A stretch of DNA of 64,000 nt from Algoriphagus sp. (GTDB lineage: Bacteria > Bacteroidota > Bacteroidia > Cytophagales > Cyclobacteriaceae): positions 496,001 through 560,000 of the forward strand of contig JAQSDM010000005.1 in assembly GCA_029945945.1 (NCBI GenBank), given 5' to 3'. Positions 54,697-62,711 of the stretch are shown in pieces. Within the stretch, counting starts at the first letter, position 1; every line of letters starts with the position of its first letter. Below the pieces are notes generated by a model, which worked only from the letters and a program-made list of their open reading frames with translations, was not told the DNA's origin and searched no databases. Made by a program: the position numbers and the translations under genes.

Positions 54697-54746
54697 GTTC
54701 CTTTGACAGGGATTCTATGTTTTTTATGAATGTACGAATTAAAACA

Positions 54747-55994
54747 TTATTTGGATGTAATCCAGCTTGAAGGATCCATCACGGTCAGGCCTTTCCATGT
54801 TTGAAAATGCACTTCTGATTCTCCATCAGCACCCGATGCCACTTGTCCGATGATATCTTTCGCTTTTACGGTTTGTCCGGATTTTACACTAATGGTTTTC
54901 AGCTTGCTATACATGGTATAGTATTCACCATGTTTGATGATGACTGTTCCTCCAAACCCTGGCATTGAGGTGATTTTTGTAACCGTTCCGTCAAAAACTG
55001 TCCGAACATTTGAATTGGGTTGTGTACGAATGTCAATTCCATCGCTATCCATCATGATTCCTTTCAGCGTTGGATGAGGATATGATCCAAAGCCCTGAGA
55101 AATAAATCCTGTCTCAACAGGCCATGGGAGCCTTCCTCTGTTACCTGCAAATGAGCTGGAGAGCGCAGCGACTTCAGGTGTCATCGGCATACTGCTTCCG
55201 GCGCTTTTAGTAGCGGTACTGTTTTCTTTTTTGGAGGCTGCTTCAGCTAGTCGGATTTCATCCTGAATAACTTTCTTGATCATTGAATTCAACTGATCCT
55301 GCTGTTTTTTGGTAGCTGCAATCTGCTTTTTGATGTCCTTCTCTTTTTTGGTCAGGGTATTTACGAGTCCTTGTTGTTCTTTTTTGACCTCATCAAGGGC
55401 TGTTTTTTCCTTTTGTTCTTGTTGAAGCACAACTACCTTTTCTCTTTTCTTCTCATCCAAGGTGATTCGCTCTTCAGCTAGTTGTTCGCTTAATTTTTGA
55501 ATCTGAACGGCTTGCTGCTTGCGACTATCGCTGTATTGCTTCAGATACATCAGCCTCATGTAAAGCTGGTTGAAGTTGCTGGAGCTGAACACAAAAGCAA
55601 CAATAGAAAGTCCACGGTTAAGCTTAGAGGCGTTGTAAATCATTCGACCGTATTCGGCTTTCAGATCAACAAGCTGCTGCTCGAGGGTTTGGATTTTTGT
55701 TTCGGTGGAAGTGATTTCCTGATTGATGAGTTTTACTTCCCTGTCCAGTGTACTGACCAGTTTTGCCTGGGTCTGAAACTTTTTGGTAATGACGTTTAAC
55801 TCACCGATGGTATTTTTTTTGGTTGCAGTAGTTTGCTTTAAGATGACATCAAACTCTTTCAATCTGGCTTGAACTTCCGCTTTTTCGCGCTCAAGTTGTT
55901 CCCTTGTTTTGGCAGTCTGGCCAGCCAGATCAAGGGATATAAGAAAAATAAATCCAAAAAGGAATTTTACTGATAACCGGTATTTGCGATTCAT
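54747..55994 (-). CDS. EnvC-like murein hydrolase activator (degenerate LytM/M23)
   Basis: I use the ATG at 55994 (415 residues). The longer frame would overlap the DUF4292 gene and put extra residues before the signal peptide. A signal peptide (VKFLFGFIFLISLDLAGQ) is followed by a long coiled coil (about 25-260) and a C-terminal LytM domain. That domain reads MDSDGIDIRTQP and HGEYYTMYSKL. The first zinc His is replaced by Ser and the HxH motif is lost, which is the EnvC/NlpD pattern of proteins that activate amidases instead of cutting peptidoglycan. It is the last gene of the TPR-DUF4292-EnvC unit. Confidence 0.88.
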   Translation of the reverse strand: MNRKYRLSVKFLFGFIFLISLDLAGQTAKTREQLEREKAEVQARLKEFDVILKQTTATKKNTIGELNVITKKFQTQAKLVSTLDREVKLINQEITSTETKIQTLEQQLVDLKAEYGRMIYNASKLNRGLSIVAFVFSSSNFNQLYMRLMYLKQYSDSRKQQAVQIQKLSEQLAEERITLDEKKREKVVVLQQEQKEKTALDEVKKEQQGLVNTLTKKEKDIKKQIAATKKQQDQLNSMIKKVIQDEIRLAEAASKKENSTATKSAGSSMPMTPEVAALSSSFAGNRGRLPWPVETGFISQGFGSYPHPTLKGIMMDSDGIDIRTQPNSNVRTVFDGTVTKITSMPGFGGTVIIKHGEYYTMYSKLKTISVKSGQTVKAKDIIGQVASGADGESEVHFQTWKGLTVMDPSSWITSK

Positions 55995-55999
55995 CATAC

Positions 56000-56740
56000 T
56001 TAAAATCTGAAGGGAAAGCTTAAGCTGCTTGAATTTGGATTGATAGAAGTCCATTCCAAATGAATGATGGTGTTTTGCCCGCCTTCCGGAAGTTGGTAAG
56101 CAAGTTTATAAAGAACATCAGCAGGAAATGGCTGCTCATTCACATCCTGAAAAGTGGAAAAGCTTGCCAGCAAAGATCCCCGATCATCGAGAGAAGTGCT
56201 TGCCATTTCGGCTAATTTCCCATGATTCACATCGATTTTACTGAAATATCTGACTTGGTCTCTTACCTGAGTGAGCTCAAAAGATTTCCCAACGCGAACG
56301 AGCCGGTCTTTGTAATCAAATGAATAAGGAGGGTTTGCCCAAAGTAGGTTTTGGAAAAGTTCCAACGAAAGTTTCAACCCATAAATGGTCTCAAATTCTT
56401 TGAAAGTCAGGTTAACATCTTCTTTTCCTATTCGATCCTTTATCTGAATTTTTTCCTGAGTGACCAATCCTCTCACGGCTTCCATCCCCATTCCCGGAGA
56501 AATAGTAAACCAAAGGATACTGTCCTTTTTTGCCCTCAAACTCATCGTTCCCCGGGTGATTTTACCCGATTCCTCTTCAATTACGATTTTGGCTTTGGCA
56601 TCCATAAAGCCGTACTCGGAATATACCGGTGCGTAATCCTCCATTCTGCCATCACCTTCATAGACAATCGTTTTTTTGGCACAACCGGATAAGTATCCAA
56701 GTGCGAAAAAAAGAAGTAGTCCCGAAAAAAGTCTATTCAT
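56000..56740 (-). CDS. DUF4292 lipoprotein
   Basis: This 246-residue protein has a lipoprotein signal (LLLFFALGYLSGC). The mature part matches DUF4292: ISPGMGMEAVRGLVT, RIGKEDVNLTFKEFETIYGL, and a C-terminal LEWTSINPNSSSLSFPF. The fold resembles LolA/LolB-like half barrels, which suggests lipid or lipoprotein handling, but that is inference. It overlaps the TPR gene start by 8 bases and ends 6 bases before the EnvC-like start. The TPR-DUF4292-EnvC order is recurrent in Bacteroidota as far as I recall. Confidence 0.88.
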   Translation of the reverse strand: MNRLFSGLLLFFALGYLSGCAKKTIVYEGDGRMEDYAPVYSEYGFMDAKAKIVIEEESGKITRGTMSLRAKKDSILWFTISPGMGMEAVRGLVTQEKIQIKDRIGKEDVNLTFKEFETIYGLKLSLELFQNLLWANPPYSFDYKDRLVRVGKSFELTQVRDQVRYFSKIDVNHGKLAEMASTSLDDRGSLLASFSTFQDVNEQPFPADVLYKLAYQLPEGGQNTIIHLEWTSINPNSSSLSFPFRF

Positions 56741-58481
56741 AATATTTGCCTTCTCTTATTTTTTGGGAAAGTTTATCCGATGCTTCAGGGCTGCTTTCCG
56801 CTTTTTTCCAATAACTGATCGCTTCCGCTTTTTTGCCCAAGTGATACAAAATATCTCCGTAATGCTCCAGCATCACCCCACTTGGTTCCAATTCGTATTT
56901 AAAAGCCTGATCCATGTATTTTTTGGCTCCTTCAAAATCTCCCATCTGGAAAAGTACCCACGCATAGGTATCAAGGAAAGTGCCATTATCAGGAAACCGC
57001 TTTACTACACTTTCAGACATGGTTTTAGCTTTTTCCAGATCTTGTTTTTCCAGTGAAAGGAAATAGGAGTAGTTGTTCAGAACCTGCTCATCATTAGGAT
57101 TCAATTTGAGAGCAGACTCAAATGCTTCAAATGCTTTTTGCTTTTCGCCAAGATTGTAAAGAGCGCTACCGAGAGATCCATAAGCCACCTGATCCAGTTG
57201 CGGATTTTTTCCGGCATTCAATTCCAAAGCTTTTTCAAGTGATACGACCGCTTCGAGATCTTTTTTGCGGGCTGATTTCACCACTCCGTCATAAAACCAA
57301 AATTCGGGACTTTGTGGAAAATTATCCACTCCCAGGATTGTGAATTTTTCCGCCTCTTCAAAATTTGCATTTTCTCCGAATGAACCCAAAATCACCTGCT
57401 CCAGTCTTTTCGGGTCTTTTGGATTGAGCAAAAGGGATTTTTTAAAATAATCCATTCCCGCAACCTGATCGCCGGCTAGCATTCTTCTTTCACCTAATGC
57501 TCCAAAAATCTCTGCATTTTCAGGATTCGATTCCAGCATCAAGATTTCCAGTTGATCCAGCAAAGCTTCCTTTTCAGGCGTTTTGATTTCCCCTAGCATG
57601 GAGATAAAGGCTTTTGCTTTTATCTCAGGATCCAGGTCAGGACTTGCAAAAGCACTCAGTAAATATTTGTTTGATTCTTCTATTTCGCCTTTTTCTTTGA
57701 GTAGCGTATGAGCTGCCATCTGAAGCTCCGGCTGATTGGGATATTTTTTGATTTCTCCCAAAACCAATTCAAGTGCCTGATCTGATCGATTGTTGTTATA
57801 GAGGACCTCGACGAGGTTCAAGACATACGTTGCATTCCCCGGGCGAGCTTCAATCAACCGCTCTCCTTCCTTTATGGCGCTTTCGAGATCATTTTTCCGC
57901 AAGTAAATCCGCTGCTTCTGAACCGAAATGGGCTCCATAATCCCGTAATAAACCTCAGCCCGATCCAAAACTACTAGCGCTTTTTCATACTCTCCGGCAG
58001 CCAAATAGATCGAAGCAAGATCAAGATTGTATTGTTGATTTTTTTCTCCGTCAACTGTTAACTGATCGAGGATCTCAGCAGCTTTCAGGGGTTGCTTGAG
58101 ATTGGTGTAAATCTCCGCCAGCATGAGTGCGTAGTATTTATTTTCTACATCCAGCTTGGCAGCCTTTTCAGCATAAGGCAAAGCCTTTTCGGCTTGGTTG
58201 GCCTTCACAAGGACCTCAGCTATTTTGTAATTAATGGCAGGTTCTTCAGGAGAAAATTCCAATGCCTTTTGAAGGTAGAAATGACCTTTTTCAAGATCAC
58301 CTAAAGCCATAAGCTTAGTTCCTTCGATAAAATACCTGCTGGCAGCAGTTTGGGCTGCTTGTGCTTTTTTTTCTTTCTTGGAAAGTTTTTCCTGCGCAAA
58401 GCCATTGGCAAGGCAGAAAACAAGCAGGAAGAGTATAGGAAGGATTCTTTTGACAATCACGTGGAAATGGGAATGCTGCAT
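56733..58481 (-). CDS. Exported TPR-repeat protein
   Basis: This 582-residue protein has a signal peptide (RILPILFLLVFCLANGFAQ) and then about 13 tetratricopeptide repeats, including GHFYLQKALEFSPEEPAINYKIAE and AFEAFESALKLNPNDEQVLNNYSYFL. It probably acts as a periplasmic scaffold that brings envelope proteins together. The last repeats are typical of Bacteroidota TPR proteins beside DUF4292. It overlaps DUF4292 by 8 bases. The upstream -7 box leaves almost no untranslated leader. Confidence 0.9.
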   Translation of the reverse strand: MQHSHFHVIVKRILPILFLLVFCLANGFAQEKLSKKEKKAQAAQTAASRYFIEGTKLMALGDLEKGHFYLQKALEFSPEEPAINYKIAEVLVKANQAEKALPYAEKAAKLDVENKYYALMLAEIYTNLKQPLKAAEILDQLTVDGEKNQQYNLDLASIYLAAGEYEKALVVLDRAEVYYGIMEPISVQKQRIYLRKNDLESAIKEGERLIEARPGNATYVLNLVEVLYNNNRSDQALELVLGEIKKYPNQPELQMAAHTLLKEKGEIEESNKYLLSAFASPDLDPEIKAKAFISMLGEIKTPEKEALLDQLEILMLESNPENAEIFGALGERRMLAGDQVAGMDYFKKSLLLNPKDPKRLEQVILGSFGENANFEEAEKFTILGVDNFPQSPEFWFYDGVVKSARKKDLEAVVSLEKALELNAGKNPQLDQVAYGSLGSALYNLGEKQKAFEAFESALKLNPNDEQVLNNYSYFLSLEKQDLEKAKTMSESVVKRFPDNGTFLDTYAWVLFQMGDFEGAKKYMDQAFKYELEPSGVMLEHYGDILYHLGKKAEAISYWKKAESSPEASDKLSQKIREGKYYE

Positions 58482-58488
58482 CAGGTTA

Positions 58489-58496
58489 CAAACATA
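58489..58496 (-). promoter_or_regulatory. Putative -7 box of the TPR gene
   Basis: On the minus strand this is TATGTTTG, an exact TAnnTTTG match. It stands only 7 bases before the ATG, so the message would be nearly leaderless. There is no clear -33 box 19 bases upstream. Confidence 0.35.
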
Positions 58497-58616
58497 ATGC
58501 CTTTTATGGAATAAGGCAGGAGGAATTAGCGGATGATGTGTCTTGATTTGACAGAAATGAAGACTTTCAAAAGTGATTAACGCTGTTTTTTTAAAATTGA
58601 TCCCAATCCCCCAAAA

Positions 58617-60128
58617 TCAATTTCTCACACCCCTTCTAAACGGTAAATAAGCTTTCAAATGATCTTTTTCCATTGTTATAATAAAGCCAATAAAGACCAG
58701 GATAAGGCTGTTTTTCAGAAGAAAATCCACAATTGGGATTTCTATTGTCAAATAAAAACCCAGGTAGCTCAAAATAAAAGCGAAAATCAGGTAGAAGAGT
58801 CCCTTTCCAGTTTGGTAGGGGATTGGATAATATTTTTGGCCAAAGAAAAAGCAGAGAATGCACATCACTAAATAGCACGCAAATGTGCTCAGTGCACCTC
58901 CAAAAAAGCCCCAGATTGGCACCAGACCGAATATAACCAGAACACTTACCAAGGCGCCGATCAAGGTGATCCAAAAACTGTAATTGGTTTTATCTGTAAC
59001 CTTAAACCAAATCGAAAGATTGAAATAGATGCCCAAAAGCAAATATCCCATCAGCAAAGTCGGGACAATAAACAGACCCTCGGAATAGCCTTCTGCCCGA
59101 AGAAACAAAGGTCCGATCCAGTTCAGGTTGACCGAAATCGCAATCATCAGAACCGTGCAAAAAAGGATAAAGGCATGCATTACTTTTGCAAACAGCTCTC
59201 TGGAGTCTTTATCAGTCGATTGTTTGAAAAAGAATGGCTCAGCAGCATATTTGAAAGCCTGTATCACGAGATTCATCAGGATTGCCAGCTTGAAATTTGC
59301 ACCAAAAACACCCGCTGCTGCTCTGGAACTCATTCCAGGGTAGAAATTTTCAGGCAAAATGTATTCAAATAGTAGTCTCGAAACCAGGTCGTTGGTCACG
59401 CCTGCCAATCCCATGAAAAGCAGTGGAAGGGAATAATTCCACATCGGTCTGATTACTTCTCCCTCAAGTCTGAACTTGAAGAAACCCGCTTTCCACCAGA
59501 CATATGGAATAATCAATCCATTGGCAAAAAGATTAGCGAGCAGGATATATTCTACGCCCCAGCTGCTTTTATATCCCATGAATCCATATTCGAGCTGACC
59601 ATTTTCCATCATATATGGAATCGCAACTATCAGGATCAGGTTGAAAACCACATTCAGTAAAATATTGATCATCTTGGCTCCTGCGAAGGCAAAAGCACGA
59701 TTTTCTAATCTGAGCTTTGCAAATGGAATAGCCAGAATCGCATCAAATGATAAAATCAAGGCTGTCCATCGGAACAGATATGCTTGTCCGGGATAGTCCA
59801 TCCATTCAGCCAACCAGGGTGCCAAAAGATAAAGTCCCGAACCCAAAACCAAGGTTGAAGTGATCAGCAGAGATTGGGTGTTGTGGTAGACTTTTTCAGG
59901 ATCCAGATTTTTTCCTGTGGAAAATCTGAAAAAAGACGTTTCCATTCCAAAGGTGAAAATGATGTTCAGGAACCCAATCAGTGCATAAAGTGTGGTGAAA
60001 GCTCCTAATTCGGCCTTGCTCAGGTAGGCCGTGTAAATAATGATAAGCAAAAAATTAATGGACCTGCCGAGGATGCTGCTGAGTCCGTAAATGGCGGTTT
60101 GACCGGCTAGTTTTTTGAGGTTACTCAT
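58617..60128 (-). CDS. Oligosaccharide flippase (MATE/Wzx-type)
   Basis: This 503-residue membrane protein has 12-14 hydrophobic helices and an N-terminal LAGQTAIYGLSSILGRSINFLL typical of Wzx-type flippases of the MOP superfamily. It probably flips undecaprenyl-linked sugars or lipid-linked oligosaccharide across the inner membrane. No polymerase or other capsule gene is adjacent, except a GT4 transferase 2.6 kb away on the other strand. It lies 15 bases downstream of the crotonase gene in the same direction. Confidence 0.88.
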   Translation of the reverse strand: MSNLKKLAGQTAIYGLSSILGRSINFLLIIIYTAYLSKAELGAFTTLYALIGFLNIIFTFGMETSFFRFSTGKNLDPEKVYHNTQSLLITSTLVLGSGLYLLAPWLAEWMDYPGQAYLFRWTALILSFDAILAIPFAKLRLENRAFAFAGAKMINILLNVVFNLILIVAIPYMMENGQLEYGFMGYKSSWGVEYILLANLFANGLIIPYVWWKAGFFKFRLEGEVIRPMWNYSLPLLFMGLAGVTNDLVSRLLFEYILPENFYPGMSSRAAAGVFGANFKLAILMNLVIQAFKYAAEPFFFKQSTDKDSRELFAKVMHAFILFCTVLMIAISVNLNWIGPLFLRAEGYSEGLFIVPTLLMGYLLLGIYFNLSIWFKVTDKTNYSFWITLIGALVSVLVIFGLVPIWGFFGGALSTFACYLVMCILCFFFGQKYYPIPYQTGKGLFYLIFAFILSYLGFYLTIEIPIVDFLLKNSLILVFIGFIITMEKDHLKAYLPFRRGVRN

Positions 60129-60143
60129 TCGGGTGCAAGGAGA

Positions 60144-60929
60144 TTATTCTCCTTTGAAAACCGGTTTTCTCTTTTCCAAAAATGCAGAGGTTCCTTCTTT
60201 ATAATCTCCAGATTTCACGCATCGTGCGAAGCTGTTAGCTTCAGTTTGGTAGCCATTTTCTTCAGCCATGTAGACTGCGTTGACACAATCCACGATCATT
60301 CCGATTGCCAAAGGAGCTTTGCTCATGATTTTGGCAATCAGTTCTTCCGCTTTTGCCATTGCTTCGGCTTTGGTTGGAAGTACATGGTTGACAAGACCCA
60401 ATTGTAAGGCAGATTCGGCATCTATCATATCACCGGTCATCATCAATTCATTTGCCTTGCCGCGACCGATCAAAATAGTCAGACGTTGAGTCCCGCCATA
60501 ACCCGGGATGATTCCAAGATTCACTTCCGGCTGCCCAAATTTTGCATTGGCAGTAGCAACTCTCATATGACAGGCCATCGCCAATTCGCATCCTCCGCCA
60601 AGGGTAAAGCCATTAGTGACAGCGATTACGGGTTTATGGCAGTTTTCGATCATTGAGAAAATCTCCTGACCATTTTCTGCGAATTTTCTGGCGTTGACTA
60701 TGTTAAGATTAGCAATCTCGCTGATGTCTGCTCCGGCGACGAATGCCTTCTCTCCCGAACCTGTGATGATGACAGCCTTGATCTCCTTATTATCTATAAT
60801 TTCATTAAAAATCTCCTTCAATTCCTCCAGCGTATCGAAGTTGAGCGCGTTCATTTTGTCTTCTCTGTTAATAGTGAGGTAGAGTACGCCGCCCTTTGCT
60901 TCAGTGAGGATGTTTTGAAAATCTTCCAT
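60144..60929 (-). CDS. Enoyl-CoA hydratase/isomerase family protein
   Basis: This 261-residue crotonase-fold protein has the oxyanion-hole and acid residues FVAGADISE, FTLGGGCELAMACHMR (first Glu) and FGQPEVNLGIIPGYGGTQRL (second Glu), so it probably adds water to enoyl-CoA. It is close to bacterial short-chain enoyl-CoA hydratases. The exact substrate is not shown. An excellent promoter lies upstream and the flippase gene follows after 15 bases. Confidence 0.92.
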   Translation of the reverse strand: MEDFQNILTEAKGGVLYLTINREDKMNALNFDTLEELKEIFNEIIDNKEIKAVIITGSGEKAFVAGADISEIANLNIVNARKFAENGQEIFSMIENCHKPVIAVTNGFTLGGGCELAMACHMRVATANAKFGQPEVNLGIIPGYGGTQRLTILIGRGKANELMMTGDMIDAESALQLGLVNHVLPTKAEAMAKAEELIAKIMSKAPLAIGMIVDCVNAVYMAEENGYQTEANSFARCVKSGDYKEGTSAFLEKRKPVFKGE

Positions 60930-60951
60930 AGTTGATTAATTCAGAATCGGA

Positions 60952-60982
60952 CAAAGATACAAGCAGGGTAATCAATCCCAAA
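60952..60982 (-). promoter_or_regulatory. Bacteroidota promoter of the crotonase gene
   Basis: On the minus strand TTTG (60982-60979), 19 bases, then TATCTTTG (60959-60952). This is an exact fit to the TTTG-N19-TAnnTTTG consensus, 22 bases upstream of the ATG. Confidence 0.8.
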
Positions 60983-61097
60983 TTGAAGAATTAGAAAAAC
61001 ACTTTACGTTGAAATTCAGGCAGGTTTCAATTAAAAATTAATGAGTATCATTTAAAGAATTTAGATTTTTTAAAAAACTCCCTCCGGCATTTTTCCA

Positions 61098-61105
61098 TAC
61101 TTTTG
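61098..61105 (+). promoter_or_regulatory. Putative -7 box of isocitrate dehydrogenase
   Basis: TACTTTTG matches TAnnTTTG exactly and lies 33 bases upstream of the ATG. The -33 position is an A-rich stretch and does not match TTTG. Confidence 0.5.
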
Positions 61106-61138
61106 CGGGACAAAATTTTAAACTAAACCTCTATAAAT

Positions 61139-62593
61139 ATGTCTTCCAAGAGAAAAATTACGGTGGCTTACGGTGATGGAATTGGCCCGGAAATCATGAA
61201 GGCCACTTTAGATATTCTTGAAGCTGCCGGTGCACAACTCGAATACGATGTAATTGAAATCGGCGAGCAAGTGTACCTCAAAGGAATCAGTTCCGGTATG
61301 GAGCCAAAAGCCTTTGAATCACTTCGTGAAACCAAAGTTTTTCTCAAGTCACCTATTACAACTCCTCAGGGTGGAGGATTCAAATCTCTGAATGTCACAA
61401 CCCGAACCTCTTTCGGACTTTTTGCAAATGTGCGCCCTTGTAAGGCTTTTTCACCTTTTATCAAAACCCATTTCCCTAAGACTGATCTGGTCATCATTCG
61501 CGAAAACGAAGAGGATCTGTATGCGGGAATCGAGCATAGACAAACTCAGGAAGTGGTCCAAAGCATCAAATTGATTTCCCAGCCTGGTTCTGAGAAAATC
61601 GTCCGATATGCTTTTGAATACGCCAAAAAATATGGTCGCAAGAAAGTGACTTGCATGACCAAGGATAACATCATGAAGCTGGCTGACGGACTTTTTCACA
61701 AGACTTTCGACGAAGTCGCAAAGGAATATCCGGACATCAAGACTGATCATAAAATCATCGACATCGGGACTGCTTTGATTGCCGACAGACCGGAGGTTTT
61801 TGACGTGATCGTCACGCTGAATTTGTACGGTGACATTATTTCTGATGTAGCAGCTCAGGTTACCGGATCAGTTGGACTAGGAGGTTCTGCGAATGTTGGC
61901 GAGGAAGTAGCCATGTTTGAAGCAATTCACGGTTCTGCACCAGATATCACCGGAATGGGAATCGCCAATCCTTCTGGTTTGCTGAATGGCGCGATCATGA
62001 TGCTGGTTCATATCGGTCAGCCGGAAGTAGCAGAGAAAGTTTCCAATGCCTGGATGAAAACGCTGGAAGACGGAATTCACACAGGAGATATTTACCAGGA
62101 AGGACTTTCCAGCAAGAGAGTTGGTACACAGGAATTTGCTCAGGCAGTCATTGAGCGATTGGGGCAGCTTCCTGTAAATATGATTCCGGCATCTTTTGAC
62201 AAGGAGGATACTAAGCCGATGGATACCAGGTTGCGCCCGCGGGCGAAAGCAAAAAAGGAACTGATTGGTGTGGATGTGTTTATAGATTGGAACGAAGATG
62301 GGCGTGATCCAAATGTGATCGGGGAGAAACTTCGCCAGGCAAATGCTTCCGGACTTCAGCTTCAACTGATGACCAACAGAGGCGTGAAAGTTTTCCCAGC
62401 AGGGATGAAAGAGACTTTCTGTACCGACCATTGGAGAGCTCGATTTGCGATGGCCGATCAATCAATTGTCTCACATGCACAAATCCTCGATTTGCTGGAT
62501 CAGGTTGGGAAATTGGGATTTGACTTTATCCAAACTGCGAATCTTTACACGTTTGATGGTGTGCGTGGATATTCACTTGCGCAAGGCGAATAA
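61139..62593 (+). CDS. icd: Isocitrate dehydrogenase, Thermus-like NADP type
   Basis: This 484-residue enzyme converts isocitrate to 2-oxoglutarate and CO2. Visible motifs are the N-terminal AYGDGIGPEIM, the substrate-binding NVTTRTSFGLFANVRPCKAF, RENEEDLYAGIEHR, NLYGDIISD and EAIHGSAPDITGMGIANPSG. A C-terminal extension of about 140 residues (VDVFIDWNEDGRDPNVIGE onward) is typical of the Thermus thermophilus type and absent from E. coli Icd. Cofactor NADP is assumed from that family. It is single-gene with its own -7 box. Confidence 0.93.
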   Translation: MSSKRKITVAYGDGIGPEIMKATLDILEAAGAQLEYDVIEIGEQVYLKGISSGMEPKAFESLRETKVFLKSPITTPQGGGFKSLNVTTRTSFGLFANVRPCKAFSPFIKTHFPKTDLVIIRENEEDLYAGIEHRQTQEVVQSIKLISQPGSEKIVRYAFEYAKKYGRKKVTCMTKDNIMKLADGLFHKTFDEVAKEYPDIKTDHKIIDIGTALIADRPEVFDVIVTLNLYGDIISDVAAQVTGSVGLGGSANVGEEVAMFEAIHGSAPDITGMGIANPSGLLNGAIMMLVHIGQPEVAEKVSNAWMKTLEDGIHTGDIYQEGLSSKRVGTQEFAQAVIERLGQLPVNMIPASFDKEDTKPMDTRLRPRAKAKKELIGVDVFIDWNEDGRDPNVIGEKLRQANASGLQLQLMTNRGVKVFPAGMKETFCTDHWRARFAMADQSIVSHAQILDLLDQVGKLGFDFIQTANLYTFDGVRGYSLAQGE

Positions 62594-62675
62594 GGATTTT
62601 TGATTTCGATTTTTGATTTGAAAAATACAGAAGGGAGAAGGGAAACTTTCTTCCTTTTTCTTTTTAGATCAGTTT

Positions 62676-62707
62676 GTACTTTGTACTTGGTACATAGTAC
62701 TTTGTAC
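62676..62707 (+). repeat. Five-unit heptamer repeat with GTAC core
   Basis: GTAC recurs at 62676, 62683, 62690, 62697 and 62704, each exactly 7 bases apart, with variable 3-base spacers (TTT, TTG, ATA, TTT). Neighbouring units can also form an 11-bp hairpin with one mismatch. It ends 4 bases before the start of the glycosyltransferase gene. Confidence 0.85.
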
Positions 62708-62711
62708 AACC

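Noticed and set aside
62594..62660. Possible terminator after isocitrate dehydrogenase
   Set aside because: The stretch holds AT-rich direct repeats (GATTTTTGATTT-like) and a pyrimidine-rich run, but I could not form a convincing hairpin.
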